Positions 54,543-64,000 of a stretch of DNA of 64,000 bases are shown here, one piece after another (within the stretch, counting starts at the first letter, position 1; each line of letters starts with the position of its first letter). The position numbers and the translations under genes were made by a program. The notes under the pieces are model-generated. The model searched no databases. It worked only from the letters and a program-made list of their open reading frames with translations, and was not told where the DNA came from. The stretch lies in contig NZ_JAJSON010000025.1 in assembly GCF_022410465.1 (NCBI RefSeq), positions 558,001 to 622,000 on the forward strand, given 5' to 3'. Source of the stretch: Christiangramia crocea (GTDB lineage: Bacteria; Bacteroidota; Bacteroidia; Flavobacteriales; Flavobacteriaceae).

Positions 54543-57005
54543 TTATTCAGCTAAAAATATATAGGTTTTACCCTTTTGTGTGGGAAAATCATAAACCCGA
54601 TATTCAGGTAGGTCTGTTTTTTCTATTTCAGCTTTTTCAGACACCAGTATCTTTTTTATCTCAGGGTTCTGATAAAATTTATTTGGATTTTTACCTTTTG
54701 CCCCGGGTAATTCAATTCGGTTCTCATCTAAGAGAACTTTCGTTGTCCTTATTCTGCAGACTCCTCCCAAATTAGAATGGATTTTAACCTTTTTCAAATG
54801 GTTTTCTTCCCATTTAATATCCACTTCGAAATTACCACGGGCCTTTAAGCCTTTAATTTCACCCTTATGCCATGCTTTTGGTAAGGCAGGTAATAAATGG
54901 ATAGCGCCATCATGCGATTGTAATAACATCTCCGCTATTCCTGCAGTACAACCAAAATTTCCATCAATCTGAAAAGGTGGATGGGCATCCAGTAAATTAG
55001 GATAAGTCCCTCCTTCTTCAGGACCGTCACCGACTTTTGTTAGCTGGGTTCGTATCAAGTCGTATGCCCGGTCTCCGTCAAACAGACGTGCCCAGAAATT
55101 CACTTTCCAACCCATTGACCACCCGGTGGATTTATCACCCCGATATTCCAAAGTATTTCTTGCAGCAGAAAATAATTCAGGATTTCTAAATGCCGATATC
55201 TGAGCAGAAGGATGTAAGCCATACAAATGTGAAATATGCCTGTGCTTATCTTCCGGATCGTCCCAGTCTTTTATCCATTCTTGCAGTTGTGAATATTTAC
55301 CTATTTGCATGGGAGGTAAGCGTTTCCGGTAATTTTTCAGTAATTCAGAAAATTCCGAATCCTTTTTAAGTATTTCGGCTGCCCTGATAGCATTCGAAAA
55401 CACATCAAAAACCAGCTGATTGTCCATAGTAGTTCCATAACTAACCGCTACACCATTTTGATAAGTGTTCTCTGGCGAAACAGAAGGAGCTATAACCGAC
55501 CAGCCATTTTCTGGCTCTTCATAAAGTATATCTGTATAAAATTCCGCCGTAGATCTTAAGATCGGGTAATATTTTTTCAGAAATCCCAAATCTCCTGTAA
55601 AGAGATAATGTTGCCAGATATGCTGAGTGAGCCAGGCGCCGCCCATCGGCCACAAACCCCAGCTAAATGCACCATCTATAACCCCTGTAATTCTCCATAG
55701 ATCTGTGTTGTGATGCATATTCCATCCCCCAGCATTGTACATTGCTTTGGCACTTTCCCTGCCGGTTACGGATAATTCCTCTATCATCTTGAATAATGGC
55801 TGATTTAACTCACCCAGATTAGTAATGTCTGCCGGCCAGTAATTCATTTCTGTATTAATATTTACAGTATACTTACTGTCCCATGGTGGGTAAAGTTTAT
55901 CGTTCCAAATACCTTGAAGATTAGCAGGCTGGCCTCCATGACGGGAACTCGAAATTAAAAGATACCGCCCAAATTGAAAATATAAACCAACCAATCCAAG
56001 ATCATTGGAACCTGAAAAGTTTTCCAGGCGTTCATCAATAGGAATATCCTGAAATTCTGGATCCCCAAGTTTTAATGAAACCCGATCGTACAAGCTCTTA
56101 TAATCTTCAACATGAGAACTTATCAATGCCTTGTATGATTTACCTTTTGCTTTCTTAAGATATTTAGCGGCTATTTCGTTTGACGAGTTACTGAGGTCTT
56201 TATAGCTTTTGAAATTTGTATCAATACTCACCAGTACCAAAGCTTCATCAGCATTCTGAATTTTTATGCTATTTTCTTTTACAATAATATTTCCGGAATT
56301 GATTACCGGATAGGCCAGACTTGTAAACTTCACTTTACCGATTTTATTTTCCACATCACCAGTAGTAGCGGAAAGCTTAAGAATATTATCTTTAACAGAA
56401 ACCTGAGAGTCCTTATGTGCAGTCTCAAAACTAAGTTCCAGGGAAATACTTTTCTTCTTATCTGCTGTGATTCGAACCACTAAAAGTTGATCTGGATAAG
56501 AGACAAAATATTCTCTTTTAAAATTTACATCACCAATATTATACTCTACTCCTGCAATAGCATTACTAATGTCCAGAGTTCTTTTATAAGAATTAACTTC
56601 CTTGTGTCCCGGAAAACTTAATACCAAATTACCAACCGATTGGTAAGGCATACCATAATTGTTTCCTTGAATAGCCTCCCTTGGAAAAATTTTATTGGCT
56701 AGATCCTGTGCCTCCTGATTTTTTCCGCTAAAAAGTAAGTTGCGAATTTCCTCTATTTTTGAAGATACACCCTTGGGAACATTATTACCAGGTTCACCAG
56801 CCCAGACTGTCTCTTCGTTAAGTTGAATCTTTTCTTCAGTAGGAATGCCATATACCATTCCTCCTATTCTTCCATTACCAATCGGTAAAGCCTCATTCCA
56901 ATTTTCTGCCGGGCTGTTATACCAAAGCAAATGATTAGGTTCCTGGGCGTTCCCAAATTTTAATACGAACGCGAAGCATAATTGTAATAGAATTATTTTT
57001 CTCAT
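54543..57005 (-). CDS. GH95 family glycoside hydrolase
   Basis: About 820 aa from the ATG at 57005 (signal peptide [15 protein letters not shown]...; an upstream ATG at 57026 adds MGVINLI). GH95 throughout: [20 protein letters not shown] and [20 protein letters not shown] at the N-terminus, [15 protein letters not shown] carrying the Asn pair of the active site, and [20 protein letters not shown]95 enzymes remove alpha-1,2-linked fucose or L-galactose from side chains (inverting). Secreted or periplasmic, on the same strand as the GH2 gene, 191 bp downstream of it. Confidence 0.92.
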   Translation of the reverse strand: MRKIILLQLCFAFVLKFGNAQEPNHLLWYNSPAENWNEALPIGNGRIGGMVYGIPTEEKIQLNEETVWAGEPGNNVPKGVSSKIEEIRNLLFSGKNQEAQDLANKIFPREAIQGNNYGMPYQSVGNLVLSFPGHKEVNSYKRTLDISNAIAGVEYNIGDVNFKREYFVSYPDQLLVVRITADKKKSISLELSFETAHKDSQVSVKDNILKLSATTGDVENKIGKVKFTSLAYPVINSGNIIVKENSIKIQNADEALVLVSIDTNFKSYKDLSNSSNEIAAKYLKKAKGKSYKALISSHVEDYKSLYDRVSLKLGDPEFQDIPIDERLENFSGSNDLGLVGLYFQFGRYLLISSSRHGGQPANLQGIWNDKLYPPWDSKYTVNINTEMNYWPADITNLGELNQPLFKMIEELSVTGRESAKAMYNAGGWNMHHNTDLWRITGVIDGAFSWGLWPMGGAWLTQHIWQHYLFTGDLGFLKKYYPILRSTAEFYTDILYEEPENGWSVIAPSVSPENTYQNGVAVSYGTTMDNQLVFDVFSNAIRAAEILKKDSEFSELLKNYRKRLPPMQIGKYSQLQEWIKDWDDPEDKHRHISHLYGLHPSAQISAFRNPELFSAARNTLEYRGDKSTGWSMGWKVNFWARLFDGDRAYDLIRTQLTKVGDGPEEGGTYPNLLDAHPPFQIDGNFGCTAGIAEMLLQSHDGAIHLLPALPKAWHKGEIKGLKARGNFEVDIKWEENHLKKVKIHSNLGGVCRIRTTKVLLDENRIELPGAKGKNPNKFYQNPEIKKILVSEKAEIEKTDLPEYRVYDFPTQKGKTYIFLAE

Positions 57006-57196
57006 TATTAAATTTATTACACCCATTGATTTGCAAATAAAGCCCTCATATTTACTTTGTCTATATCTGCTCTAAAGTGATAAAAGATAAATTTATTAAC
57101 GGCAAAAAGATATTTCGGCCTATCCTTCTATATACTCAATCCTTTTTTATTTCAACCTTTAAGACCAAAAACTCCGACTCTTAAAAATAATTTGCC

Positions 57197-59617
57197 CTAT
57201 TTATTAACCGTGGTAGATTTAATTACCACATGCTCTTCTTCTAGTCCGGGGGAGGATGCCTTAAGAATCATTTCACCTGTTTCTTGTGTGCTTTTTATAA
57301 CCACCATGGCCCTTCCCCTCCAGGCCTTCCTGGTTTTTGACACATAAGAGTCCGTATCTTTCAGGTTTGCATTATCTACCGCAATGATCTCTCCCGGACC
57401 TTCCAGGCTAAACTGAAGTTCGTCATCGGCATTGGGCTGGTGGACTCCTTTCTCATCGGTAATTTCAACTCTAACAAAAGAAAGGTCCTGCCCGTCTGCA
57501 GCAATTGTGGAACGATCGGCAGAAAGTGTAATTTTAGTTGCTTCACCAGCCGTTACAAGATTAACCGATTCAACTTCCTCGTTATCCTGGATGCCAACAG
57601 CTTTCAGTTTACCCGGTTTATAAGGAACTTCAAAAACTGCTTTAAATTCCTGTTCTTTTCCCGTAAGTTTTTCTCCAACCAGACTGTCATTCAAATACAA
57701 ACGCACCTTCGGATATCTAGAATACACATCTACCTTCACCTCTGCGCCAATATGCTCCGGCCATGTCCAGCTTTCCCAGGTCGGCCATACCGCCCACATG
57801 GTCAATTTAATTTCTCCTTCCTCAGGATTTGGTTCCTGAACGGCCATATAAAGTTTTTCATCTCCATTGTAAAGCATGCTACGGTAATGGGAAATTGGTT
57901 TTCTCCACCCTATTAGGTCTATATCCCCACAATAGGCACCATGCCATGGGAAAGTATCAAGCATCCAGTGCTCTCCATCCGGTTCTCCCGGGTAGTAATA
58001 TCTTCCAATCCCGGATTCACCTAAATAATCTATCGCAGTCCAGACAAAATCACCAAGAATATAGTCATGCTCAGTGGCCATTTTCCAGATATAGAATGCA
58101 TTATTAGGATAAGATTCCGTATTCAAAATTTTTCTTGAAGGCACTCGCTCATGATCACTTTCGGCGCGATGCAGCTGGTAATTATAACCGGCCACATCAT
58201 GTTCAGCCATTAAGGGATCAAAGATCTCCCAATCGGCATCCCAGGTGGACATTGCTGAAGTAATGCCGCGGGTAGTATCGATTTCCCGAACGGCTTCGGC
58301 CAGTTTATGTGCGGCTTCCACGGCTTCTGGCTCTTTTCTTTCAATAATTTCGTTACCTATACTCCACAGTATAATCGACGGGTGATTTCTGTCACGTTTA
58401 ACCATCGACTGAATATCATGTTTCCACCATTTATCGAAAAGCGTTGAGTAATCATGTTCTACCGGCGTAAAAGTGGTTTTCATTGCCCTCCATCCATCAA
58501 AGGCTTCATCTACCACCAGCAATCCTAAACTATCACAGGCATGTAAAAAGGCTTCTGACGGAATATTGTGTGATGTTCTTACGGCATTAAATCCACCTTT
58601 CTTAAGCAATTCCACCTTTCGAACCTCCGCTCTATCATATGCTTTTGCTCCCAGGCTACCATTGTCATGATGAACATTTCCTCCATTGATAATTACCTTT
58701 TCTCCATTCAATTCAAAGCCATTATCGGCAGAAAATTGAATATCACGAATCCCAAAAGGTTCTGTAACCTGGTCTATAGTTTCTGAATCCTGAATTATGC
58801 TGATTTCAGCCTTATACAGTTCAGGAGATTCCGGAGTCCATAATGAAGGATTTTCCACGATTACTTCCTGGGTTACCTCCTTTTCCTCATTAGGCTGAAG
58901 GTTTACTTCCATTACATTTTCTTCTGAATTCTTTATCCGGGTTGAAAGTGAAAAACTTTGAGGTGAAGATGTCTCATTTTTCAGCTTTGTCTTGACATGA
59001 ACTTTGGCCTGAGCTTCATTGATCTCGGGTGTGGTAATAGCGACACCCCAATGTGCAATGTGCAAGGGATCGGTTACCTTTAACCATACATACCGGTAAA
59101 TACCCGAACCGGTATACCATCGGCTATTCGTTTGGTTGGAATTATCAACTTTCACCGCCAGGACATTCTCCTGCCCGGGTTTTAAATACGGAGTAAGATC
59201 AAAATCAAAAGAAGTATAGCCATAAGGCTGAACACCTAATTTTTCACCATTGATATATACTTCCGCATTCATATATACACCTTCAAAATAGACCAGCACC
59301 TTTTTGTTGCTCCATTTTTGAGGCACTTCAAAAGTCTTTCTGTACCAACCTGTACCAGTGGGATAATACCCCCCATCTCCTTTAGACGGATTTTCAATGT
59401 CTGGTTTAGATTCTATACTCCAGTCATGAGGGAGATCGAGATCTCTCCAGTTACTATCATCAAAATCAACTGTGCCGGCACCAATAGTTTCCCCTAAAGA
59501 GAACTTCCAGTCAGCATCAAATAATTGTCTTCTTTGAGGATTTTCCTGCTGTTCTGAAGAACATCCCACGATGAAAACTATAAAAGTTAAATAGCATAAG
59601 GATTTAAAAGTTTTCAT
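57197..59617 (-). CDS. GH2 family beta-galactosidase-like lipoprotein
   Basis: 806 aa, lipobox IVGC (Cys19). GH2 layout: N-terminal sugar-binding jelly roll (about 30-190), Ig-like domain (about 195-295), TIM barrel (about 300-600) with the acid/base Glu423 in SIGNEI and the nucleophile Glu501 in NTES, then C-terminal beta domains with DUF4982-like and Ig-like layout. Probable beta-galactosidase or similar exo-enzyme that trims beta-linked galactose from pectin side chains. Thirty-six bp after the GH43 gene, same strand. Confidence 0.9.
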   Translation of the reverse strand: MKTFKSLCYLTFIVFIVGCSSEQQENPQRRQLFDADWKFSLGETIGAGTVDFDDSNWRDLDLPHDWSIESKPDIENPSKGDGGYYPTGTGWYRKTFEVPQKWSNKKVLVYFEGVYMNAEVYINGEKLGVQPYGYTSFDFDLTPYLKPGQENVLAVKVDNSNQTNSRWYTGSGIYRYVWLKVTDPLHIAHWGVAITTPEINEAQAKVHVKTKLKNETSSPQSFSLSTRIKNSEENVMEVNLQPNEEKEVTQEVIVENPSLWTPESPELYKAEISIIQDSETIDQVTEPFGIRDIQFSADNGFELNGEKVIINGGNVHHDNGSLGAKAYDRAEVRKVELLKKGGFNAVRTSHNIPSEAFLHACDSLGLLVVDEAFDGWRAMKTTFTPVEHDYSTLFDKWWKHDIQSMVKRDRNHPSIILWSIGNEIIERKEPEAVEAAHKLAEAVREIDTTRGITSAMSTWDADWEIFDPLMAEHDVAGYNYQLHRAESDHERVPSRKILNTESYPNNAFYIWKMATEHDYILGDFVWTAIDYLGESGIGRYYYPGEPDGEHWMLDTFPWHGAYCGDIDLIGWRKPISHYRSMLYNGDEKLYMAVQEPNPEEGEIKLTMWAVWPTWESWTWPEHIGAEVKVDVYSRYPKVRLYLNDSLVGEKLTGKEQEFKAVFEVPYKPGKLKAVGIQDNEEVESVNLVTAGEATKITLSADRSTIAADGQDLSFVRVEITDEKGVHQPNADDELQFSLEGPGEIIAVDNANLKDTDSYVSKTRKAWRGRAMVVIKSTQETGEMILKASSPGLEEEHVVIKSTTVNK

Positions 59618-59653
59618 TGTGCTTTTAATTATTTTTTTAAAAAAAGTGCATAC

Positions 59654-60760
59654 TTAGAATTCTATATCATATTCCCAATAATCTGCAAGGGATTTGGCCT
59701 CAGCAGCAGTTAAATGAATTATAGCTCCATGTTTAGGGGATGAAAAATTGGTCGCCTTCATAACTCCATCATTAAAATGACCCAGATCTTTAAAATTTTC
59801 AAAATCTGTAGTTTCAAGAAAACCAAAATTATGAGGATTTATTCCATAAACATCATACATAAGAATCCATCGATCTTCTCCGATGATCTTCCAGACATTG
59901 GGTGCTTCGCTGGCCTCTTCCTCGGTATCATACCAGGCAGGGTCGTATGAATATCCCGAATTTATCGTATCGGAGACAGCCTGTTTTATCCCTGGTATCC
60001 CATCATGAGGTGTATAGAACATATGGTATTTATTGTTCACCCAGGTTATATCTGCATCAATATATGATACCTCCTTCGGATACTTAAATAGCAGTTCAGG
60101 TTTGGTGAGGAGTTTATCAAAATATTCATTTACATAGCTGTAATACAGTTTATTCTGTCCGTTTTTGAACCTCATGGTGTAATAAAGCATGAGTTGCCCT
60201 TCCACAGGATCGTAGATAGTCTGAGGTGCCCATGCGGCTCCTACATTTTCGAAACCTTCAAAACTCTGGTCAATTCGAAGGTTAGCCTGGGACCAGTTTA
60301 TTAGATCATCAGATTTCATTAAAACAAAACCCCGATTATTGCCCCAGCCATATTCCTCGCCAGGTCTCTCCCATTCTGTATCCCGCAGGCCTTCCCGTTG
60401 AGCAAAAATATGCAAATCGGTCATCGCCAGATAAAAATTACCGTTAGGTCCGCGATAAATATGAGGATCCCGAATTCCTCTCTGCTCGGCAATACTATCT
60501 CCCGAAATTACCGGCTTACCATTATTGATGTCGGTAAAAGTCCTTCCATCGGTACTCAGAGCCATATGCAAACTATGGTCATCATCCTTGAAATACACAA
60601 GCAGATAAGCCCGTAATTCCTCTTTAGTTTGTTCTAATTTAGTAGAACCTGATTCCCCTGTTGAATCTTTATCGGATTTACAGTTTTGAAATAGCAAAAT
60701 GATGAAAAAAAGTATCATGGCTGGGAGCCCAACTTTCTTCAAGTTATTAAGATCATACAT
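59654..60760 (-). CDS. GH43 family glycoside hydrolase lipoprotein
   Basis: 368 aa, lipobox FQNC (Cys27). Five-bladed propeller of GH43/arabinosidase type: RAYLLVYFKDDDHSLHMALS, GIRDPHIYRGPNGNFYLAMT, GRWILMYDVYGINPHNFG-like strand and a general-acid region near RFLAGVG. Acts on L-arabinose or xylose (or galactose) linkages. A paralogue with the same strand patterns is encoded at 63127-64000. It is 12 bp after the GH97 gene, in the same transcript. Confidence 0.88.
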   Translation of the reverse strand: MYDLNNLKKVGLPAMILFFIILLFQNCKSDKDSTGESGSTKLEQTKEELRAYLLVYFKDDDHSLHMALSTDGRTFTDINNGKPVISGDSIAEQRGIRDPHIYRGPNGNFYLAMTDLHIFAQREGLRDTEWERPGEEYGWGNNRGFVLMKSDDLINWSQANLRIDQSFEGFENVGAAWAPQTIYDPVEGQLMLYYTMRFKNGQNKLYYSYVNEYFDKLLTKPELLFKYPKEVSYIDADITWVNNKYHMFYTPHDGIPGIKQAVSDTINSGYSYDPAWYDTEEEASEAPNVWKIIGEDRWILMYDVYGINPHNFGFLETTDFENFKDLGHFNDGVMKATNFSSPKHGAIIHLTAAEAKSLADYWEYDIEF

Positions 60761-60772
60761 TCTACAAAAGAA

Positions 60773-62746
60773 TTAATTACCAATAAATAAGACTCCGCCT
60801 TCAGATAAAAATTCCAGCTTCACCCTCCCCTTATTATTAATTTTCACTTCTTTACTGGCTGCCGAACCATCTTCCTTATCGAATATCATCTGAACCTTTT
60901 TTCCTGCAAGCATAGGAAGTTCAACTGTCACCTTTTTATCTTTTCTTTCACCATTTACTGCTGTGACATACCATTTCTCTCCTTTTCGGCGAGCTATGAC
61001 AACTTCTTTTTCTGGTGCTCCATCTATAAAAATGGTTTCATCCCAGGTCACTGGAACATTCCTTAGGAAGTCCAGCACAAATTCCGGCTGCTCATCCAGA
61101 TTGCTTGGTGTTAATCCAAAATGCTGAATGGGGGAAAAATACAAGACCGCTGTGGCCAGTTCAAAGACATCTGTAGTGGAACGAATAGTTCCATTTTGCT
61201 GATCTCTGGATAAGCGGTCGTTAAGAAATACAGGGGCAAAGTCCATAGAACCAACTGCATTTCTGGTAAACGGTAAAATGGTCGCATTTAAAGCATGCTT
61301 ATCTAAGGCCTCCTGTCGAAAGACAAGATTTTCAGAAGCCAGAACAGCTTCCGAAGTCACAAAATTCGGAAACATTCGCTGCCATCCTCTGGGCAGGGTA
61401 CAACCATGAAAAGTAACACCTAAACCATAATCATTCGCGTCACTGAGAATATCCTCGTAAAGCTGCATGGTGATTTGTTTATCGCCTCCAAAGAAATCAA
61501 CCTTAATACCTTTCACACCAATATCCTGCATCCATTGCATCTCTTTCTTCCTGGCGTATGCCCTATTCATTTTATCCTGTGGAGTCTGTGGGGCATTGTT
61601 CCAGTATCCGTTAGAGTTATACCAAAGTAATACATCCACATTTTTTGATTCGGCGTATTTAACCAGTTCCTCCATTCGATCGTAGCCAATATTATTGTCC
61701 CACCAGTTATCTATCAGTACGTATTCAAAACCGAGCTCTGATGCGAGATCGATATACTTTACCTGGTCCTCATAGTTGATACTGTTATCCTGCCATACGA
61801 TCCAGCTCCAGGTGGCCCTTCCCATCTTGTAATCTTCTGAAGCCTCATAAAGTGGCTTCACCACATCAAAAGCAACAGTGGACTCTACAATTGGCTTTAA
61901 AGTTGCTCCTATTGTAATCGTGCGCCAGGGAGTTTGTGCCGGTAAAGCCATAGAAGGGAATGTTTCCCCAATACCATTATTTTCACCTTCCTGGGGGAAC
62001 TCAAGTTTATAAAGTCCATCAGATGTTCCTTCTCCAAGTCTTGATCCTACATACTGCCCATGAACGCCTGTTTCTGAAATCAAAACCCACCCATTTTTGG
62101 CTAATTTGAACAGCGCAGGAAAGGTATATCCAACACCGTTAAGGGATGGTTTACTCATATCCCCATTCAAGCTATATTCTTCTTCATAACTTGGTTTGGT
62201 TTGTTCCCAACCAGTCATCGGTAATGCCTGTGGAGTGATATATGTAGTCGCGTAATCCGGAAGATTGAACCCTGTGGTTTCCTCCTGAATGCGAATTTTT
62301 GTCTGATTCTTTCCTCCAATCACCTTATAAGAAAAAGCGACATCCCTGTTACTAAGTCTGAAGATCACCTTCAAAGTGTCATTAGTCTGATTAGTAAAAG
62401 TACTTATCAGTTGATTCGCGTTATATTCAACTTTGCTTACTTTAGCGCGATCCATTTCATAAGTTTCAGAGATCACAGACTGATCACTGGAAACAAATTT
62501 CAGATCTTTTGAAAAATCTCCGATTGATGTTCTCATCCCCAGAGGCGAATTTTCAAGGAAGATCTCTTCATCCAAACTAATATTATAAAAGGCTTGTCCA
62601 CTCGTGGTTAAATTAACTTCAAGCTTCAGCCTGTCATCCGGACTTTTAATTTCTAGAGATTCCTGTGAAAAAACTGAAAAAGAGAAAGAGGTGAATAGAA
62701 TTATGAAGATTGTATAAAATTTCCTAATTGAGATATAACCTGTCAT
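60773..62746 (-). CDS. GH97 family glycoside hydrolase
   Basis: 657 aa, signal peptide (hydrophobic part about 10-28, ending FSQ). GH97: N-terminal beta-sandwich (about 30-290), catalytic TIM barrel with VLIDNWWDNNIGYD, GVKGIKVDFFGGDKQ (a candidate nucleophile Asp for a retaining member) and YHGCTLPRGWQRMFPN-like strands, and a C-terminal beta domain. GH97 enzymes cut alpha-galactosides or alpha-glucosides in the periplasm. The DFFGG strand resembles retaining alpha-galactosidase members more than SusB, but this is only a reading of the motif. Confidence 0.9.
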   Translation of the reverse strand: MTGYISIRKFYTIFIILFTSFSFSVFSQESLEIKSPDDRLKLEVNLTTSGQAFYNISLDEEIFLENSPLGMRTSIGDFSKDLKFVSSDQSVISETYEMDRAKVSKVEYNANQLISTFTNQTNDTLKVIFRLSNRDVAFSYKVIGGKNQTKIRIQEETTGFNLPDYATTYITPQALPMTGWEQTKPSYEEEYSLNGDMSKPSLNGVGYTFPALFKLAKNGWVLISETGVHGQYVGSRLGEGTSDGLYKLEFPQEGENNGIGETFPSMALPAQTPWRTITIGATLKPIVESTVAFDVVKPLYEASEDYKMGRATWSWIVWQDNSINYEDQVKYIDLASELGFEYVLIDNWWDNNIGYDRMEELVKYAESKNVDVLLWYNSNGYWNNAPQTPQDKMNRAYARKKEMQWMQDIGVKGIKVDFFGGDKQITMQLYEDILSDANDYGLGVTFHGCTLPRGWQRMFPNFVTSEAVLASENLVFRQEALDKHALNATILPFTRNAVGSMDFAPVFLNDRLSRDQQNGTIRSTTDVFELATAVLYFSPIQHFGLTPSNLDEQPEFVLDFLRNVPVTWDETIFIDGAPEKEVVIARRKGEKWYVTAVNGERKDKKVTVELPMLAGKKVQMIFDKEDGSAASKEVKINNKGRVKLEFLSEGGVLFIGN

Positions 62747-63126
62747 TACTTTTTATTTTTAACAAATCAGTATTTAGTTGTAAATTTTTTCGGTTTTCCT
62801 TTCCTATCCTATTCCTGAATTAAAGGATCTACTCCTTTAGAGGTCATAATAACCTTATCTAAGCTTCCGCCATTTTTATATTTTAAGGAATCTATACAAA
62901 CAGATCTACTATAGCTGTTTCCACCATTTTGTAAACCTCCATTATGATATATGAAATATCACTGATCTTTTAACTTAACTATCGCCTGATGATTAGTGTT
63001 ACCATTTCCGGCGATTTCATTTAATATTCCTTTATATTCATACGGGCGTAGGTAAAATTTATATTCTCAAATCTCAGAATAACCCAAGCTTAGTATATCT
63101 CATAAGGGATTGAATAAATATGAATT
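62747..63126. other. 380-bp gap with a decayed GH43 fragment
   Basis: Lies between the GH97 gene and the downstream GH43 gene. Its main content is the pseudogene at 62809-63066; the rest is AT-rich spacer. Confidence 0.45.
62809..63066 (-). pseudogene. Decayed C-terminal part of a GH43 enzyme
   Basis: The minus strand carries GNTNHQAIVKLKDQ, then an in-frame TGA at 62959-62961 where Trp is expected, then YFIYHNGGLQNGG, SRSVCIDSLKY and DKVIMTSKGVDP, ending in a stop at 62809. This is the C-terminal propeller strand set of a GH43 xylosidase/arabinosidase of another subfamily than its neighbours. A second stop (63067) lies just upstream and no start is present. It was once a gene of this locus. 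Confidence 0.6.
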
Positions 63127-64000
63127 CTACTCCAGATTCAAATCGTAACCCCAATGATCGGCCAGAACCCTTGTTTCTTTAGCGGTTAAAGAAATCACTG
63201 ATCCATGTTTTGGAGATGTAAAGTTGGTTGTCTTCATAACGCCCTTGTTGAAGTGTCCTAGGTCTTTAAAATTTTTAAAATCGGTCGTCTCAAGAAACCC
63301 AAAATTATGTGGGTTTACGCTAAAAACATCATACATTAAAACCCATTTATCAACTCCATTACGCTTCCACATGTTTGGTGCTTCGCAGGCTCCAGGCTCT
63401 TTATCGATCCATTCCGGATCATACTTATATCCTCTATTTATATGATCAGAAAACGCCATTTTGATGCCTCCTGGATTTTCCTGAGCAACATAAGTCATAC
63501 AATACCGTCTGTTGGGCATTTGAAGAATATCTGCATCCAGTACCTGAATTTCACTTTTTGGATAATCAAATAAAAGTTTTGGAAAGCTTATAAGTTGAGT
63601 AAAATCTTCATCGGCATATGCATAGTACATTTTAGTTTTGCCATGCCCAATCCGCATGGTAAAATAGACCATCATCTTGTCTTTTTCCGGATCATAAATA
63701 GATTGAGGAGCCCATGCACAGCCTATATCCTGTAATTCTTCAAAAGCTTCATCAAAAAGAAAATTACTATGTGTCCAATGAATAAGGTCATAAGATTTCA
63801 TCAAGACAAAGCCTCTGTTATTTCCCCAATCATATTTCTCCTGTGGCCTTTCCCATCTAGTCTCACGATATCCCAGATCCTTTGCGAACAGATGAAGATC
63901 TGTCATGGTAATATAAAAGGCTCCATCGGGACCCCTCGAAATGTGAGGATCTCTTATTCCTTTTTGTGAAGCAATTGTATCACCGCCTACTACCGGTTTA
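63127..64000 (-). CDS. GH43 family glycoside hydrolase (5' end cut by the window edge)
   Basis: The reading frame stays open from the stop at 63127 to the right edge; an internal ATG at 63906 is not the true start because the frame continues (KPVVGGDTIASQKGIRDPHI before it). At least 290 aa are visible. GH43 strands: GIRDPHISRGPDGAFYITMT, FVLMKSYDLIHWTHSNFLF, GCAWAPQSIYDPEKDKMMVY and KWVLMYDVFSVNPHNFG, with ARVLADHWGYDLNLE-like ending. Close paralogue of 59654-60760, so the two are a tandem duplication in one locus. Confidence 0.9.
   Translation of the reverse strand, partial: KPVVGGDTIASQKGIRDPHISRGPDGAFYITMTDLHLFAKDLGYRETRWERPQEKYDWGNNRGFVLMKSYDLIHWTHSNFLFDEAFEELQDIGCAWAPQSIYDPEKDKMMVYFTMRIGHGKTKMYYAYADEDFTQLISFPKLLFDYPKSEIQVLDADILQMPNRRYCMTYVAQENPGGIKMAFSDHINRGYKYDPEWIDKEPGACEAPNMWKRNGVDKWVLMYDVFSVNPHNFGFLETTDFKNFKDLGHFNKGVMKTTNFTSPKHGSVISLTAKETRVLADHWGYDLNLE

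Noticed and set aside
57440-57916. 158-codon + frame antisense to the GH2 gene
   Set aside because: Opposite the C-terminal domains of GH2; Phe/Ser/Cys-rich shadow.

Overview
The window is AT-rich DNA from a Bacteroidota chromosome, most likely a marine or soil Flavobacteriaceae member. The evidence is the gene content: a C-terminal gliding/type IX secretion sorting domain, SpII lipoproteins, a beta-propeller 'two-component regulator' lipoprotein, a CarboxypepD_reg/TonB-type outer-membrane barrel, glycan-degradation genes (PL11, GH95, GH2, GH43, GH97) and the Bacteroidota promoter style. No rRNA, tRNA, CRISPR array, transposase or phage module was seen.

Region 1 (1-10.5 kb, resuming at 13.4-16.6 kb) looks like a cassette array. 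About ten mostly single-gene units of unrelated function lie one after another on the + strand: a secreted protein, a serine hydrolase, a propeller lipoprotein, a Ca2+/Na+ exchanger, a GNAT acetyltransferase, an EthD protein, a VOC protein, an amidohydrolase, an alpha/beta hydrolase and an RsgA GTPase. They are separated by related, non-coding spacers of about 90-280 bp. In several units the first bases of the unit are complementary to the bases just after its own stop codon, as expected if units are inserted through a circular intermediate, as in integron cassettes. An OsmC-methyltransferase unit and a reversed amidohydrolase continue the array after a break occupied by ftsH and an overlapping coiled-coil gene.

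Region 2 (16.6-26.5 kb) has a very large UvrA-like protein with four ABC heads, divergent from an amine-oxidase-like flavoprotein. It is followed by a TlpA-like lipoprotein, a membrane-bound AraC-HTH/TolB-like/TPR regulator and an unknown lipoprotein.

Region 3 (26.6-37.4 kb) is a stress and redox block: an HMA-CDF metal transporter, a ferredoxin-cyclase-globin signalling protein, OsmC, DUF1697, a PepSY membrane protein, VOC proteins, a coiled-coil paralogue of the ftsH partner, an ATP-cone nuclease overlapping a beta-CASP metallo-beta-lactamase RNase, DUF302 and Hsp20. FNR-like palindromes (TGAT-N4-ATCA) lie upstream of ftsH, the ATP-cone nuclease gene and hsp20/DUF302, with a one-mismatch copy between osmC and the DUF1697 gene. 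This suggests a shared low-oxygen or redox regulon.

Region 4 (37.5-45.3 kb) has a secreted unknown, a compact minus-strand three-gene block (CHAP-like amidase with a peptidoglycan-binding domain, an acidic unknown, and a secreted/membrane unknown), an octaheme cytochrome c with TPRs and a patatin-like lipase.

Region 5 (45.5-64 kb) is for pectin/side-chain glycan use: a PL11 rhamnogalacturonan lyase, a secreted C-type-lectin protein, an outer-membrane barrel protein, then a minus-strand run of GH43 (cut by the right edge), a decayed GH43 fragment, GH97, GH43, GH2 and GH95. No SusC/SusD pair is in the window. Small decayed coding remnants occur in several gaps (41.5, 45.6, 54.1 and 62.9 kb).
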